A stretch of 64,000 nucleotides of DNA from Nocardioides faecalis (GTDB taxonomy: Bacteria > Actinomycetota > Actinomycetes > Propionibacteriales > Nocardioidaceae): positions 1,240,001 to 1,304,000 of the forward strand of contig NZ_CP074406.1 in NCBI RefSeq assembly GCF_018388425.1, written 5' to 3'. The translations under genes and the position numbers were made by a program. This document shows positions 8,906 to 19,852 of the stretch, one piece after another (position 1 is the stretch's first letter; the number at the start of each line of letters is the position of its first letter). A model generated the notes under the pieces. It was not told the origin of the DNA. It worked only from the letters and a program-made list of their open reading frames with translations, and searched no databases.

Positions 8906-10681
8906 TTGACCCGATCTGATCGACCCATGCGGGAGCTGTGGCAGCGTTACCGGCGCTACCGCTCCCGCTTCGTGCTGGCGGTCGTGCTGTCGACGATCAA
9001 CAAGGTCGCCGACATCGTGCCCGAGCTGCTCATCGGCGCGGCCGTGGACGTCGTGGTCCGGGGTGCGGACTCGTTCGTCGGGGAGCTGCTGGGGGTGGAG
9101 TCCCGCCACGCCCAGCTGGGCTGGCTCGCGGCCATCAACGTCGTGGTCTGGATCGTGGAGTCGCTCACCGAGTACGCCGCCGCGGTGACGTGGCGCGGCC
9201 TGGCCCAGGGGCTGCAGCACGACCTGCGGGTGCAGGCCTACGACCACGTGCAGCACCTCGACCTGGGCTGGCACGAGACCCGGCCGCAGGGCTCCACGCT
9301 GGCCACGCTCAACGACGACGTCAACCAGCTCGAGCGGCTGCTCGACGTCGGGATCCCCGCCATCCTGCAGACCGCGCTCAACGTGGTGCTGGTCGGTGCC
9401 GTGTTCGCGGCGGCGTCGTGGGAGCTCACCCTCTACGCGTTCCTGCCGATCCCGCTGGTGGTGCTCGGCTCGCTGGTCTTCCAGCGTCGCCTCGAGCCGC
9501 TCTACGCCCGGGTCCGCGACGCCGTCGCCGACCTCTCCGGCGCGCTCGGCGCCAACCTCTCCGGCATCGCGACCATCAAGGCGTTCACCGCCGAGGACCG
9601 TGAGCGCGACCGGGTCGCCGGCTTCTCCACCGCCTACCGCGAGGCCAACGTCGCGGCCATCCGCTCCTCGGCCGCGTTCGTGCCGCTGGTCCGGATGGCG
9701 ATCCTCGCCGGGTTCACCTGCACCCTGCTGCTCGGTGGCTGGGCCACGCTGAACGGCGACCTGGAGCTCGGCCTGTACTCCGTGCTGGTCTTCATGACCC
9801 AGCGCCTGCTGTGGCCGATGACCGCGGTCGCGGAGGTGCTCGACCTCTACCAGCGCGGCCGCGCCTCCACCGCCCGCATCCTGGGCCTGCTCGACGAGCC
9901 GGTCACCGTGCCTGCGGGCAGCGCGGTGCTCGCCCGGCCGGTGCGCGGGCGCGTCGAGCTGCGCGGGGTGCGGGCCGGCTACGCCGACGGTCCCGACGTG
10001 CTGCACGACATCGACCTGCTGGTGCCGGCCGGGCAGACCCACGCGATCGTCGGCGCCACCGGCGCCGGCAAGTCCAGCCTGCTGCGCCTGGTGCTGCGCT
10101 TCGACGACCCGCGCGCAGGCCAGGTGCTGCTGGACGGCACCGACGTGCGTGACCTGGACTGGGACTCCCTGCGCGGCTCGATGGGCTACGTGGCCCAGGA
10201 CGTCTTCCTGTTCTCCGGCACCATCGCCGACAACATCGCCTACGGACGCCCCGGCGCGAGCACCGAGGAGGTCCGTGCGGCCGCCGCCGCGGCCGCCGCC
10301 GCGGCCTTCATCGAGGCCCTGCCCGCCGGCTACGACACCTGGGTGGGGGAGCGGGGCGTCACCCTGTCCGGCGGCCAGCGGCAGCGGATCGCGCTGGCGC
10401 GCGCACTGCTGCGCGACCCCGGCGTGCTCGTGCTCGACGAGGCCACCAGCGCGGTGGACAACGAGACCGAGGCCGCGATCCAGGAGTCGCTGCGCCGAGC
10501 GGGCGAGCGGTGCACCACGATCGTGGTCGCCCACCGCCTCTCCACGGTGCGTCACGCCGACCGGATCTGGGTGCTCGACGCCGGCCGGATCGCCGAGGCC
10601 GGCACCCACGCCGAGCTGGTCGCCCGCGACGGCCTGTACGCCGCCCTGTGGCGCGTCCAGACGGGTGAGGCCGTCGCCTGA
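8906..10681 (+). CDS. ABC transporter, fused permease-ATPase (exporter half-transporter)
   Basis: 591 residues. An N-terminal six-helix exporter membrane domain (about 15-310) is fused to an ATPase domain with Walker A GATGAGKSSLL near 383, signature LSGGQRQRIALARAL near 487, Walker B VLVLDEATS near 507 and the H-loop VAHRLSTV. It should work as a homodimer or with an unlinked partner; no second half-transporter lies nearby. The start is TTG at 8906, chosen for the ideal GGAGGAG site 5 nt upstream; an ATG at 8927 has none. The cargo is unknown. A weak iron-box-like site upstream makes siderophore or iron-related export one possibility. Confidence 0.9.
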   Translation: MTRSDRPMRELWQRYRRYRSRFVLAVVLSTINKVADIVPELLIGAAVDVVVRGADSFVGELLGVESRHAQLGWLAAINVVVWIVESLTEYAAAVTWRGLAQGLQHDLRVQAYDHVQHLDLGWHETRPQGSTLATLNDDVNQLERLLDVGIPAILQTALNVVLVGAVFAAASWELTLYAFLPIPLVVLGSLVFQRRLEPLYARVRDAVADLSGALGANLSGIATIKAFTAEDRERDRVAGFSTAYREANVAAIRSSAAFVPLVRMAILAGFTCTLLLGGWATLNGDLELGLYSVLVFMTQRLLWPMTAVAEVLDLYQRGRASTARILGLLDEPVTVPAGSAVLARPVRGRVELRGVRAGYADGPDVLHDIDLLVPAGQTHAIVGATGAGKSSLLRLVLRFDDPRAGQVLLDGTDVRDLDWDSLRGSMGYVAQDVFLFSGTIADNIAYGRPGASTEEVRAAAAAAAAAAFIEALPAGYDTWVGERGVTLSGGQRQRIALARALLRDPGVLVLDEATSAVDNETEAAIQESLRRAGERCTTIVVAHRLSTVRHADRIWVLDAGRIAEAGTHAELVARDGLYAALWRVQTGEAVA

Positions 10682-10699
10682 ACCGAGGCGTACGACGAC

Positions 10700-10705
10700 T
10701 ATCCT
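10700..10705 (+). promoter_or_regulatory. -10 hexamer TATCCT for leuS
   Basis: TATCCT, 6 nt, then the GTG start at 10712, with no ribosome-binding site: leaderless-type promoter. No T-box-like leader is possible with this spacing. Confidence 0.5.
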
Positions 10706-10711
10706 TGGGCC

Positions 10712-13186
<2,475 letters not shown>

Positions 13187-13194
13187 TCTGACCT

Positions 13195-14073
13195 GTGGGG
13201 TCAGTAGCGCTCGTCACCGACTCGACGGCACTCCTGGAGCCGGAGGCCGCCGCGGCGAGCGGCATCACCGTGGTGCCGCTGCAGGTCGTCATCGACGACG
13301 TCTCCTACGACGAGGGCACCCCTGAGGCCACCCCGGAAGAGGTGGCGACCGCGCTGCGGGACAAGCGGGCGGTCAGCACGTCGCGTCCCGCCCCTGCGGT
13401 CTTCGCCGCCCTCTACGAGCGGCTCGCCGCCGAGGGCGTCGAGGCGATCCTGTCGGTCCACCTCTCCGCCGAGGTCAGCGGCACCTTCGAGTCGGCGCTG
13501 GTCGCCTCGCGCAACGCGCCGGTCCCGGTCACCTGCGTGGACACCCGACAGGTCGGCATGGCGACCGGCTACGCGGTGGAGTCCGCGGCCCGGGTGCTGG
13601 CCGCCGACGGTTCGCTGGAGGCGGCCGCCGAGGCCGCCCGGAGCAGGGCGGGCGCCGCCACGTCGCTGTTCTACGTCGACACCCTGGAGTACCTGCGCCG
13701 CGGCGGCCGCGTCGGCCGGGCCGGCGCCGTGCTCGGCGGCGCGCTCGCCGTCAAGCCGCTGCTGGGCATCGAGGACGGGGTCATCGTGCCGCGGGCGAAG
13801 GTGCGCACCTCGGCCAAGGCCATCGCCCGGCTCGAGGCGCTCGCAGTCGAGGCCGCCGGCGAGGGCAGGGTCGAGCTGAGCGTGGCCCACCTGGCCGCCC
13901 ACGACCGCGCCGCCGCCCTGGCCGAGCGCCTCTCCGAGCAGCTCGGCGACCAGGTCGCCGCCGTCCCGGGCGGCGAGCACGTGCGGTGCGTGGAGGTCGG
14001 GGGCGTCCTCGGCGCCCACGTCGGGCCCGGGATGCTCGCCGTCTGCGTCGCACCGCTCGCCGACCCGGCCTGA
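13195..14073 (+). CDS. degV: DegV family protein (fatty-acid-binding)
   Basis: 292 residues, the usual DegV length. The N-terminal VTDSTALL and the central HLSAEVSGTFESA carry the serines that hold the fatty-acid carboxylate in solved DegV/FakB structures. DTLEYLRRGGRVGRAGA and KPLLGIEDG mark the second domain. In Firmicutes FakB-type members present fatty acids to FakA kinase; no fakA homologue is seen in this window, so the partner is unknown. GTG at 13195 lies 8 nt after leuS, suggesting co-transcription. Its stop codon falls inside the first unit of a 13-bp tandem repeat. Confidence 0.88.
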   Translation: MGSVALVTDSTALLEPEAAAASGITVVPLQVVIDDVSYDEGTPEATPEEVATALRDKRAVSTSRPAPAVFAALYERLAAEGVEAILSVHLSAEVSGTFESALVASRNAPVPVTCVDTRQVGMATGYAVESAARVLAADGSLEAAAEAARSRAGAATSLFYVDTLEYLRRGGRVGRAGAVLGGALAVKPLLGIEDGVIVPRAKVRTSAKAIARLEALAVEAAGEGRVELSVAHLAAHDRAAALAERLSEQLGDQVAAVPGGEHVRCVEVGGVLGAHVGPGMLAVCVAPLADPA

Positions 14074-14155
14074 CCAGCCGGCCTGACCACCCGGCCTCAC
14101 CACCCGGCCTCACCACCCGGCCTCACCGCCCGGCCTGATCACCCGGCCTGGCCGG
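14065..14155. repeat. 13-bp tandem repeat, about 7 copies, spanning the degV stop
   Basis: Units of CCGGCCTCACCAC with TGACCAG, TGACCAC, TCACCGC and TGATCAC variants start at 14065, 14078, 14091, 14104, 14117, 14130 and 14143. The first unit contains the degV TGA (14071-14073). No gene covers the rest. Between here and comEA (14156-14268) I see nothing else. Confidence 0.9.
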
Positions 14156-14268
14156 GCTCGTCGCTGCACGGGTCGCCGGCCCGGCCGGGGATCGTGCACA
14201 GTCCCAGCCGTGCCGCGGGTTCTCCACAGGCCGCGCCGCGCGCTCGGCGGGCGGCCGCCTGTTCGGCC

Positions 14269-14274
14269 TAACGT
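14269..14274 (+). promoter_or_regulatory. -10 hexamer TAACGT for comEA
   Basis: TAACGT, 7 nt, then ATG at 14282, with no ribosome-binding site. Confidence 0.45.
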
Positions 14275-14281
14275 GCCGGAC

Positions 14282-15442
14282 ATGTACTCCCGCCGTGGAC
14301 CCGACGAGCGAGCCGAGGCGATCCGCAGCGACGCTGCCGCCCGGCGTCTCGCCCAGATCGCCTCCGGTCTCGGGGCCGGTCCAGGTCGCGGCCCCGGCCC
14401 GACCCCGTCCGGCCCGACCCCGGCCGAACCGGACCCCGCGCCGCTGTGGGCGAGCGCGGGGGAGGAGCCCTGGTGGGCGGACCACACCCGCGTCGCCGGC
14501 AGCCCGGGGCCACCGGACGGGGCGGACGGGGCGGACGGGGCGGACGGGGTGTTCGGAGGCGACGCGGCGACCGGTCCAGCCCCCGCGCCGACCACGGAGC
14601 CCACGCTCCGGGCGGGGACGACACCGGCCCAGGCCGGGGTGTTGCCGGACCTGCCCGTCCCCGGCCGCCACGCCGCGCGGCGCCGCCGCTCTCGCCCCGC
14701 CCTGCCGCGGCCGGCGGTCGTGGCTCCGGCGCCCCGGTTGCCGTCCCTGGGGCCGGCGCACGTCACGGTGATCGCGCTGGCGGTGGCACTCGGGCTGGCG
14801 GTCACCACGTGGTGGGTGGTGCGCGACCGGCCGCAGGAGGTGGTGCCGGCGGCGGTCACCGCCGGGCAGCCGGCCGCGCCCCTGCACACGGGCGGCGCGC
14901 TCGCTGCCGAGACGGGCACGACACCCGGTGATGCGGCTGCGAGCACCGCCCCGGGCACCGGTGCCGCACCGGGCACGGTCACGGTGGACGTCGCGGGCAA
15001 GGTCCGCCGTCCCGGCATCGTCGTGCTCGCCCAGGGCGCCCGGGTCGCTGATGCGTTGGCGGAGGCCGGCGGCGCGCGCCGCGGCGTCGACCTGACCTCG
15101 GTCAACCTGGCCCGGGTGCTCGTCGACGGCGAGCAGGTGGTGGTCGGCGTCCCCGGGTCCTCCGGCGCCGGAGCCCCGGGTGCCGGCGGCATGGGTGCCG
15201 GGGGTGCGGGCACCGGCCCCGCGCCGGGCGGGACGGGACTGCCGGGAGGTGGTCTGGTCAACCTCAACCTGGCCGGCCAGGTCGAGCTGGAGACCCTGCC
15301 GGGCGTCGGCCCGGTCACCGCGCAGGCGATCATCTCCTGGCGCGAGCAGAACGGCGGGTTCACCAGCGTCGAGGAGCTGCTCGAGGTGGACGGCATCGGC
15401 GAGAAGACCCTGGCCAGGCTCGCCCCGCAGGTCACGGTGTGA
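14282..15442 (+). CDS. comEA: ComEA-type helix-hairpin-helix DNA-binding protein
   Basis: 386 residues. A long disordered, Pro/Ala/Gly-rich cytoplasmic N-terminus is followed by one membrane segment (VTIALAVALGLAV-like, about residue 165-185). Then come an SLBB domain (VDVAGKVRRPGIVVL) and a C-terminal double helix-hairpin-helix (VNLNLAGQVELETLPGVGP and VEELLEVDGIGEKTLARL). ComEA binds DNA outside the membrane and feeds it to ComEC. The family is usually about 200-300 residues in actinobacteria, so the low-complexity N-terminus is long. It includes a 9-bp coding repeat giving (DGA)3. comEC follows after 4 nt. Confidence 0.9.
   Translation: MYSRRGPDERAEAIRSDAAARRLAQIASGLGAGPGRGPGPTPSGPTPAEPDPAPLWASAGEEPWWADHTRVAGSPGPPDGADGADGADGVFGGDAATGPAPAPTTEPTLRAGTTPAQAGVLPDLPVPGRHAARRRRSRPALPRPAVVAPAPRLPSLGPAHVTVIALAVALGLAVTTWWVVRDRPQEVVPAAVTAGQPAAPLHTGGALAAETGTTPGDAAASTAPGTGAAPGTVTVDVAGKVRRPGIVVLAQGARVADALAEAGGARRGVDLTSVNLARVLVDGEQVVVGVPGSSGAGAPGAGGMGAGGAGTGPAPGGTGLPGGGLVNLNLAGQVELETLPGVGPVTAQAIISWREQNGGFTSVEELLEVDGIGEKTLARLAPQVTV
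14516..14549 (+). repeat. 9-bp tandem repeat inside comEA
   Basis: GACGGGGCG is repeated almost four times in frame, encoding Asp-Gly-Ala units. Unit loss or gain would keep the frame. Confidence 0.85.
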
Positions 15443-15446
15443 GGCG

Positions 15447-17915
15447 GTGCGCCGCCCGGTCGTCGTGCGGGATCACATCGAGCGCAGCGACCAGGCCGGC
15501 GCCGACCGGACGGCAGGTGCAGGTCGTGCGGCCGGGCCGAGCGGTGGCCCGTCCCGCCCGCACGACCTGAGGCTGCCGCTGCTGGGCGCGGCTGCCTGGC
15601 TCGGCGGCGTGGCCGCGGTCCACGCCGGCTCGCAGGGTGTCCGCGGCGGGCTCGCGGTCGCCCTGGCACTCGCCGGCGTCGTCACGCTGGCGTCCGGATG
15701 GGTGGCGCGCGGCCGGCACGGGCCCCGGGCGGCGGTGCTGCGGCTGCTCGGGGCGTGCCTGCTGCTGGCGGCCGCCGTGGCGGCCGGGACCGTGCTGCGC
15801 GAGCACGCCGTGCAGAGCAGTCCGCTGCACGGCTGGGCGGCCGAGCGGGCCACCGCCGAGCTGGTCGGCACCGTGGCCTCCGACCCGCGGCGGGTGGAGG
15901 GCCAGTGGGGTCCGCAGGTCGTCGTACGGCTGCGGGTCGAGGCGGTCACCTCCCGCGGTGTCAGTCGGCGCCTCGGCGGCACCGTGGTGGTGCTGGGGGA
16001 GCCGGCCTGGGCCGACGCGCAGCTGGGGGAGCAGGTGCGGACCCGGGGGCGGCTCGCCCCCTCCGACGACGGGCCGGTTGCTGCCCTGCTGACCGGTGCG
16101 CGAGCGCCGGAGCGGCTCCGAGGCCCGGATGTGTGGTGGCGCGCGTCGGCCGCGCTGCGGGCCTCGATCCGCGACGCCGTCGCACACCGCCCGCCGGCGC
16201 AGGCCGGCCTGGTGCCGGCCCTGGTCGACGGAGACGACGCCGGCCTGCCGGCGGAGGTCGAGGAGGACTTCCGCACCACCGGGCTGACCCACCTCACGGC
16301 CGTCAGTGGGACCAACCTGACCCTGGTGGTCGGTGCGCTGCTGCTCCTCGCCCGCACCCTCGGCGTACGACGTCACTGGCTCACGCTCGTCGGCGCCGCG
16401 GGCATCGTCGGCTTCGTCCTGCTGGCCCGCACCGAGCCGAGCGTGCTGCGCGCGGCCGCGATGGGCACGGTGGGCCTGTTCGCGTTCGGGCCCGACCCGC
16501 GGCGCCGCGGGCTGCGGGCGCTGGGGGCGGCGGTGACCGCGCTGCTGCTCCTGCAGCCGGCGCTGGCCGTCACGCCGGGGTTCGCGCTGTCCGTGCTGGC
16601 CACCGCGGGCATCGTCCTGCTCGGTCCGCCGTCGGCGGCGGCCCTGGCTCGCTGGCTGCCGCGCGGCCTGGCCGAGGCGATCGCCGTGCCCACCGCCGCG
16701 CAGCTCGCCTGCACCCCGATCGTGGCGGTGCTCTCCGCGGAGGTGAGCCTGGTGGCGGTCGTGGCCAACCTGCTCGCCGGCCCGGCGGTAGGACCGGCCA
16801 CCGTGCTGGGGCTGCTCGGCGGTCTCGTCGGGCTGCTGGCGCCGCCCGCGGGGAGCCTGCTCGGCACCGGGGCCGGCTGGTGCGTGGGCTGGATCGTCAC
16901 GGTCGCCGAGCGTGGGGCGGCGCTGCCCGGAGCGGCCATCGGGTGGGGCACGGGGGCGGGCGCGGTGGCCGCCCTGGTGCTGCTGTGCGCCGCCGTCGCG
17001 CTGGTGCTGCCCGTGGTGCTGCGCCGCCGCGCCTGGGGCATGGGGCTGGCCGGCCTGCTGGTGGTGACCCTGCTCGGCGTGCCCGGCCGGGTGTGGCCCG
17101 GCGGTGCCGGTAGCGTGCCGGAGGACTGGGCGCTGGTCGCCTGTGACGTGGGCCAGGGCGACGCGTTCGTGCTGGCCACAAGCCGCGGGGCGGGCATCGT
17201 GGTCGACACCGGACCCGACCCCGAGGCGGTGGACCGGTGCCTGACCACCCTCGGTGTCCGGGAGGTGCCGCTGGTCGTGCTCACCCACCTGCACGCCGAC
17301 CACGTCGACGGCCTGGCCGGGGTGCTGCGCGGCCGCCGAGTCAGCGCGATCGAGACCACCGCGGTGCTCGACCCCCCGTCCGGTGCCCTCGAGGTGCAGC
17401 GGCGCGCCGACGAGGCCGGGGTGCCGCTCACGCTCGCCCCGTTCGGCAGCACCCGGAGCTTCGGCGGGGTCGTGGTGCAGGTGCTGCACCCCCGCGAGGG
17501 ACGCCCGGCGCCGGGCGCGGGCGACGGTACCTCGGCCAACGACGCCAGCGTGGTGCTGCTCGTCGAGGTGGCCGGCATGCGGGTGCTGCTCACCGGCGAC
17601 CTCGAACCGCCCGGCCAGGCTCGGGTGGCCCACGCCGTCCCGGGCCTCGACGTCGACGTCCTCAAGGTGCCGCACCACGGCTCCCGGCACCAGGACCTGG
17701 CCTGGCTGTGCTCGACGACGCCCACCGTCGCCATCGCCTCGGTGGGCGCGGACAACGACTATGGGCACCCTGCGCCGGCCACGACCCAGGGGCTGCAGGA
17801 GTGCGGGGCCCGGGTGCTGCGCACCGACCGGGACGGGATGGTCGCCTGCACCGCCGGGCCTTCGGCGTCCGGTGGCTCCGGGCGGGCGGCGTCGTCCTGT
17901 GAGCCTGCGGGATGA
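15447..17915 (+). CDS. comEC: ComEC/Rec2 competence channel with metallo-beta-lactamase domain
   Basis: 822 residues. Multiple membrane segments in the N-terminal 80 residues precede a soluble OB-like part. The Competence domain follows, with the signature TTGLTHLTAVSGTNLTLVVG (about residues 275-295) and many helices. The C-terminal metallo-beta-lactamase-like domain has THLHADHVDGL and, later, KVPHHGSRHQD; it is proposed to degrade one DNA strand during uptake. GTG at 15447 lies 4 nt after comEA; the longer open frame upstream is out of phase with comEA and was rejected. All expected domains are present, so the gene looks functional. Confidence 0.93.
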   Translation: MRRPVVVRDHIERSDQAGADRTAGAGRAAGPSGGPSRPHDLRLPLLGAAAWLGGVAAVHAGSQGVRGGLAVALALAGVVTLASGWVARGRHGPRAAVLRLLGACLLLAAAVAAGTVLREHAVQSSPLHGWAAERATAELVGTVASDPRRVEGQWGPQVVVRLRVEAVTSRGVSRRLGGTVVVLGEPAWADAQLGEQVRTRGRLAPSDDGPVAALLTGARAPERLRGPDVWWRASAALRASIRDAVAHRPPAQAGLVPALVDGDDAGLPAEVEEDFRTTGLTHLTAVSGTNLTLVVGALLLLARTLGVRRHWLTLVGAAGIVGFVLLARTEPSVLRAAAMGTVGLFAFGPDPRRRGLRALGAAVTALLLLQPALAVTPGFALSVLATAGIVLLGPPSAAALARWLPRGLAEAIAVPTAAQLACTPIVAVLSAEVSLVAVVANLLAGPAVGPATVLGLLGGLVGLLAPPAGSLLGTGAGWCVGWIVTVAERGAALPGAAIGWGTGAGAVAALVLLCAAVALVLPVVLRRRAWGMGLAGLLVVTLLGVPGRVWPGGAGSVPEDWALVACDVGQGDAFVLATSRGAGIVVDTGPDPEAVDRCLTTLGVREVPLVVLTHLHADHVDGLAGVLRGRRVSAIETTAVLDPPSGALEVQRRADEAGVPLTLAPFGSTRSFGGVVVQVLHPREGRPAPGAGDGTSANDASVVLLVEVAGMRVLLTGDLEPPGQARVAHAVPGLDVDVLKVPHHGSRHQDLAWLCSTTPTVAIASVGADNDYGHPAPATTQGLQECGARVLRTDRDGMVACTAGPSASGGSGRAASSCEPAG

Positions 17916-18011
17916 CGCCCGCCACGGGTGCCACCCGACCGCACCGTGCGACCGCGTCACCCCGCCACCTGCCAGGGCCGGAGGGGTGCCGCCGTGGTCG
18001 GAGGGATGTGG

Positions 18012-18017
18012 AAGGCT
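18012..18017 (+). promoter_or_regulatory. -10-like hexamer AAGGCT for holA
   Basis: AAGGCT, 6 nt, then ATG at 18024. The hexamer is weak but the spacing matches the other leaderless starts. Confidence 0.3.
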
Positions 18018-18023
18018 GAGCCC

Positions 18024-18995
18024 ATGCGGGCGGAGGACGTGCTGGGCCGGGTCACGCTGGTCACCGGCAAGGAGGAGTTCCTCGGTGCGCGGACGGTCGA
18101 CGACGTCAAGGCGACGGTGCGCGGCTACGACCCGGAGGCCGAGCTCGCCGACAGCCCCGCCGCCGACCTCACCCTCGCCTCCCTGGGGGAGATGGCGGCG
18201 CCGTCGCTGTTCTCCTCGATCCGCTGCGTGGTGGTGCGCGGGCTGGAGAACCTGCCGGAGGAGTCGGTCGCCGGCCTGCTGGCCTACGCCGCGGCCCCGG
18301 TCGACGACGTCGCGCTGGTGCTGGTCCACGGCGGCGGGCAGAAGGGCAGCGGCGTGCTCACCAAGCTGCGCAAGCTCAAGACGGTCACCGAGCACAAGTC
18401 CGAGGAGCTGCGGGCCTCCGACTTCGCTTCGTTCGTCGCCAACGAGGTACGCCGCTTCGGTGCCACCATCGAGCGCGAGGCCGCCGACTTCCTGATCGAG
18501 GCCGTCGGTCGCGACCTGCGCTCCTTGTCCGGCGCCGCCCACCAGCTCGCCAACGACTTCCCCGGTGAGCGGATCGGGGAGGCCCAGGTGCGCCGCTACT
18601 TCGGTGGCCGGGCCGAGGCCAAGTCCTTCGCGGTCGCCGACGCGGCGTTCGCCGGCCGCGACCGGGCGGCGCTGGAGGAGCTGCGCTGGGCGCTCGACTC
18701 CGGCACCCCGGCGGTCCTGGTCACCTCCGCCTTCGCGGGCAGCGCCCGCGGCCTGGCCCGGCTGGTCAGCGCTCCGCGAGGCATGCGCGAGGCGGACCTG
18801 GCCCGGGAGGTCGGGGTGCCGCCGTGGAAGCTGCGGACGCTGCGCGATCAGGCACGCGGCTGGAGCGAGGCCGGGCTCGGCGGCGCCATCCGCGCCGTCG
18901 CCCAGGCCGACGCCGACATCAAGGGGGCGGCCAGCGACGCCTCCTATGCGCTGGAGCGGCTGGTGCTCACCATCACCGCGCTGCGCCGGGCCTGA
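18024..18995 (+). CDS. holA: DNA polymerase III subunit delta
   Basis: 323 residues. An N-terminal AAA+-like domain (VTLVTGKEEFLGARTVDDVK; LASLGEMAAPSLFSSIRCVVVRGLENL) is followed by a helical lid and the C-terminal collar domain (DASYALERLVLTITALRR). Delta opens the sliding clamp within the clamp loader. Walker A is degenerate, as usual for delta. The ATG at 18024 fits family length; the frame upstream is unrelated. The position after comEA-comEC and near rpsT is conserved in actinobacteria. The stop is followed by a 16-bp tandem repeat. Confidence 0.92.
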   Translation: MRAEDVLGRVTLVTGKEEFLGARTVDDVKATVRGYDPEAELADSPAADLTLASLGEMAAPSLFSSIRCVVVRGLENLPEESVAGLLAYAAAPVDDVALVLVHGGGQKGSGVLTKLRKLKTVTEHKSEELRASDFASFVANEVRRFGATIEREAADFLIEAVGRDLRSLSGAAHQLANDFPGERIGEAQVRRYFGGRAEAKSFAVADAAFAGRDRAALEELRWALDSGTPAVLVTSAFAGSARGLARLVSAPRGMREADLAREVGVPPWKLRTLRDQARGWSEAGLGGAIRAVAQADADIKGAASDASYALERLVLTITALRRA

Positions 18996-19045
18996 ACCTC
19001 ACGGGCCCCGGACCTCACGCGTCCCGGACCTCACGCGTCCCGGAC
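18996..19045. repeat. 16-bp tandem repeat after holA
   Basis: CCTCACGCGTCCCGGA-type units occur three times (first copy diverged) between the holA stop and the amphi-Trp gene. Confidence 0.85.
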
Positions 19046-19092
19046 ACAGCGGGCTCGGTAGCGTGTGCGTCCCCCGACCCAGAGGAGAATCC

Positions 19093-19308
19093 ATGGACCT
19101 GTTCGAGACCGGCCGGACCCAGCGCGTGACCCGGGAGGAGGCCGCCGCCAAGCTGCACGCCCTGGCGGACTCGCTGGCCCGGCACAACTCCGTCGAGCTG
19201 GACAAGGACGGCAAGCGGATCACCGTCAGCATCCCCGACGAGGTCGACCTGAAGGTCGAGGTCGAGATCGGCTCCGAGAACGAGCTGGAGATCGAGCTCA
19301 CCTGGTGA
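19093..19308 (+). CDS. amphi-Trp domain-containing small protein
   Basis: 71 residues. The pattern FETGRTQRVTREEAAAKLHALADSL, then HNSVELDKDGKRITVSIPDEVDLKVEVEI and an almost C-terminal Trp (ELTW) fits the amphi-Trp family: a short amphipathic helix, beta strands and a terminal tryptophan. The function of the family is not established. The ATG at 19093 has an AGGAG ribosome-binding site 6 nt upstream; a longer frame upstream is a holA shadow. It ends in front of a strong bidirectional terminator shared with rpsT. Confidence 0.8.
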   Translation: MDLFETGRTQRVTREEAAAKLHALADSLARHNSVELDKDGKRITVSIPDEVDLKVEVEIGSENELEIELTW

Positions 19309-19344
19309 CGCGGTGACGACCCGGTGAGGGTCGCCAAAACGGAG

Positions 19345-19374
19345 ACGAGCCCCCCGCTGCTGCGGGGGGCTCGT
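19345..19374. terminator. bidirectional terminator between amphi-Trp gene and rpsT
   Basis: ACGAGCCCCCCGC (19345-19357) pairs perfectly with 19362-19374 around TGCT. A short T-rich stretch follows on the plus strand and an AAAA stretch precedes it. Confidence 0.8.
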
Positions 19375-19396
19375 TCAACTCCGGAACGCCAGGGGC

Positions 19397-19657
19397 TCAG
19401 AGAGAAGCGGCCTGCTTCGCGATCGACGACTTGCGGTTCGCGGCCTGGTTCTTGTGGATGACGCCCTTGGAGGCAGCCTTGTCCAGCTTCTTGGTGGCCT
19501 CGCGGGCCAGCGCGGTGGCGGTGTCCTTGTCGCCGGCCTCGGCGGCCGTGCGGAACTTGCGGATGGCGGTCTTCAGGCCGCTCTTGACCGCCTTGTTGCG
19601 CTCGTGCGCCTTCTCGTTCTGCTTGTTGCGCTTGATCTGGCTCTTGATGTTCGCCAC
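19397..19657 (-). CDS. rpsT: 30S ribosomal protein S20
   Basis: 86 residues, basic, beginning [21 protein letters not shown], the highly conserved S20 N-terminus that binds 16S rRNA. The three-helix pattern ([39 protein letters not shown]) is intact and ends near QAASL. The start is GTG at 19657. It is one of the few housekeeping genes of this window on the minus strand. A GATAAT -10 site lies about 130 nt upstream, so it probably has a leader of roughly 120 nt, unlike its leaderless neighbours. Confidence 0.97.
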   Translation of the reverse strand: MANIKSQIKRNKQNEKAHERNKAVKSGLKTAIRKFRTAAEAGDKDTATALAREATKKLDKAASKGVIHKNQAANRKSSIAKQAASL

Positions 19658-19783
19658 TGGTGACTGCCTCTTGTCGTGTGAAGGTGCTGATCAGGTCCGG
19701 AGTGCGTCATCCACCGGCCCAGGGCCGGGTCCCACGGTCCGTGCCCGAGGGCAGGCGGAGACATCAGAGACGCGACCAGCAAG

Positions 19784-19789
19784 ATTATC
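19784..19789 (-). promoter_or_regulatory. probable rpsT promoter -10 (GATAAT)
   Basis: GATAAT on the minus strand in an otherwise GC-rich gap, with a TTTTGG-like -35 about 17 nt upstream. It would give a leader of about 120 nt, in which S20 autoregulation could act. Confidence 0.45.
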
Positions 19790-19806
19790 AGCGGCCCCAG
19801 CGCCCA

Positions 19807-19840
19807 CCAAAACGCCACCGGGCTCCCGCCGGAGGCGGTG
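19807..19840 (-). terminator. probable terminator of the phosphotransferase gene
   Basis: On the minus strand CACCG and CTCC arms pair with GGAG and CGGTG (19816-19840, small bulges), followed by GCGTTTT. Confidence 0.5.
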
Positions 19841-19852
19841 CGTCCCCGGTGC

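Noticed and set aside
14065..14155. CRISPR-like repeat array
   Set aside because: Units are 13 bp and directly adjacent with no spacers; no cas genes in the window.
14110..15669. 519-codon minus-strand frame, Pro/Ser/Ala-rich
   Set aside because: Antisense of comEA low-complexity sequence and the 13-bp repeat.
15432..18542. 1036-codon minus-strand open frame
   Set aside because: Antisense to comEC and holA; no recognisable motif.
19809..19852. Additional small gene between rpsT and the phosphotransferase
   Set aside because: Frames there have shadow composition; the sequence is better explained by a terminator and the rpsT promoter.
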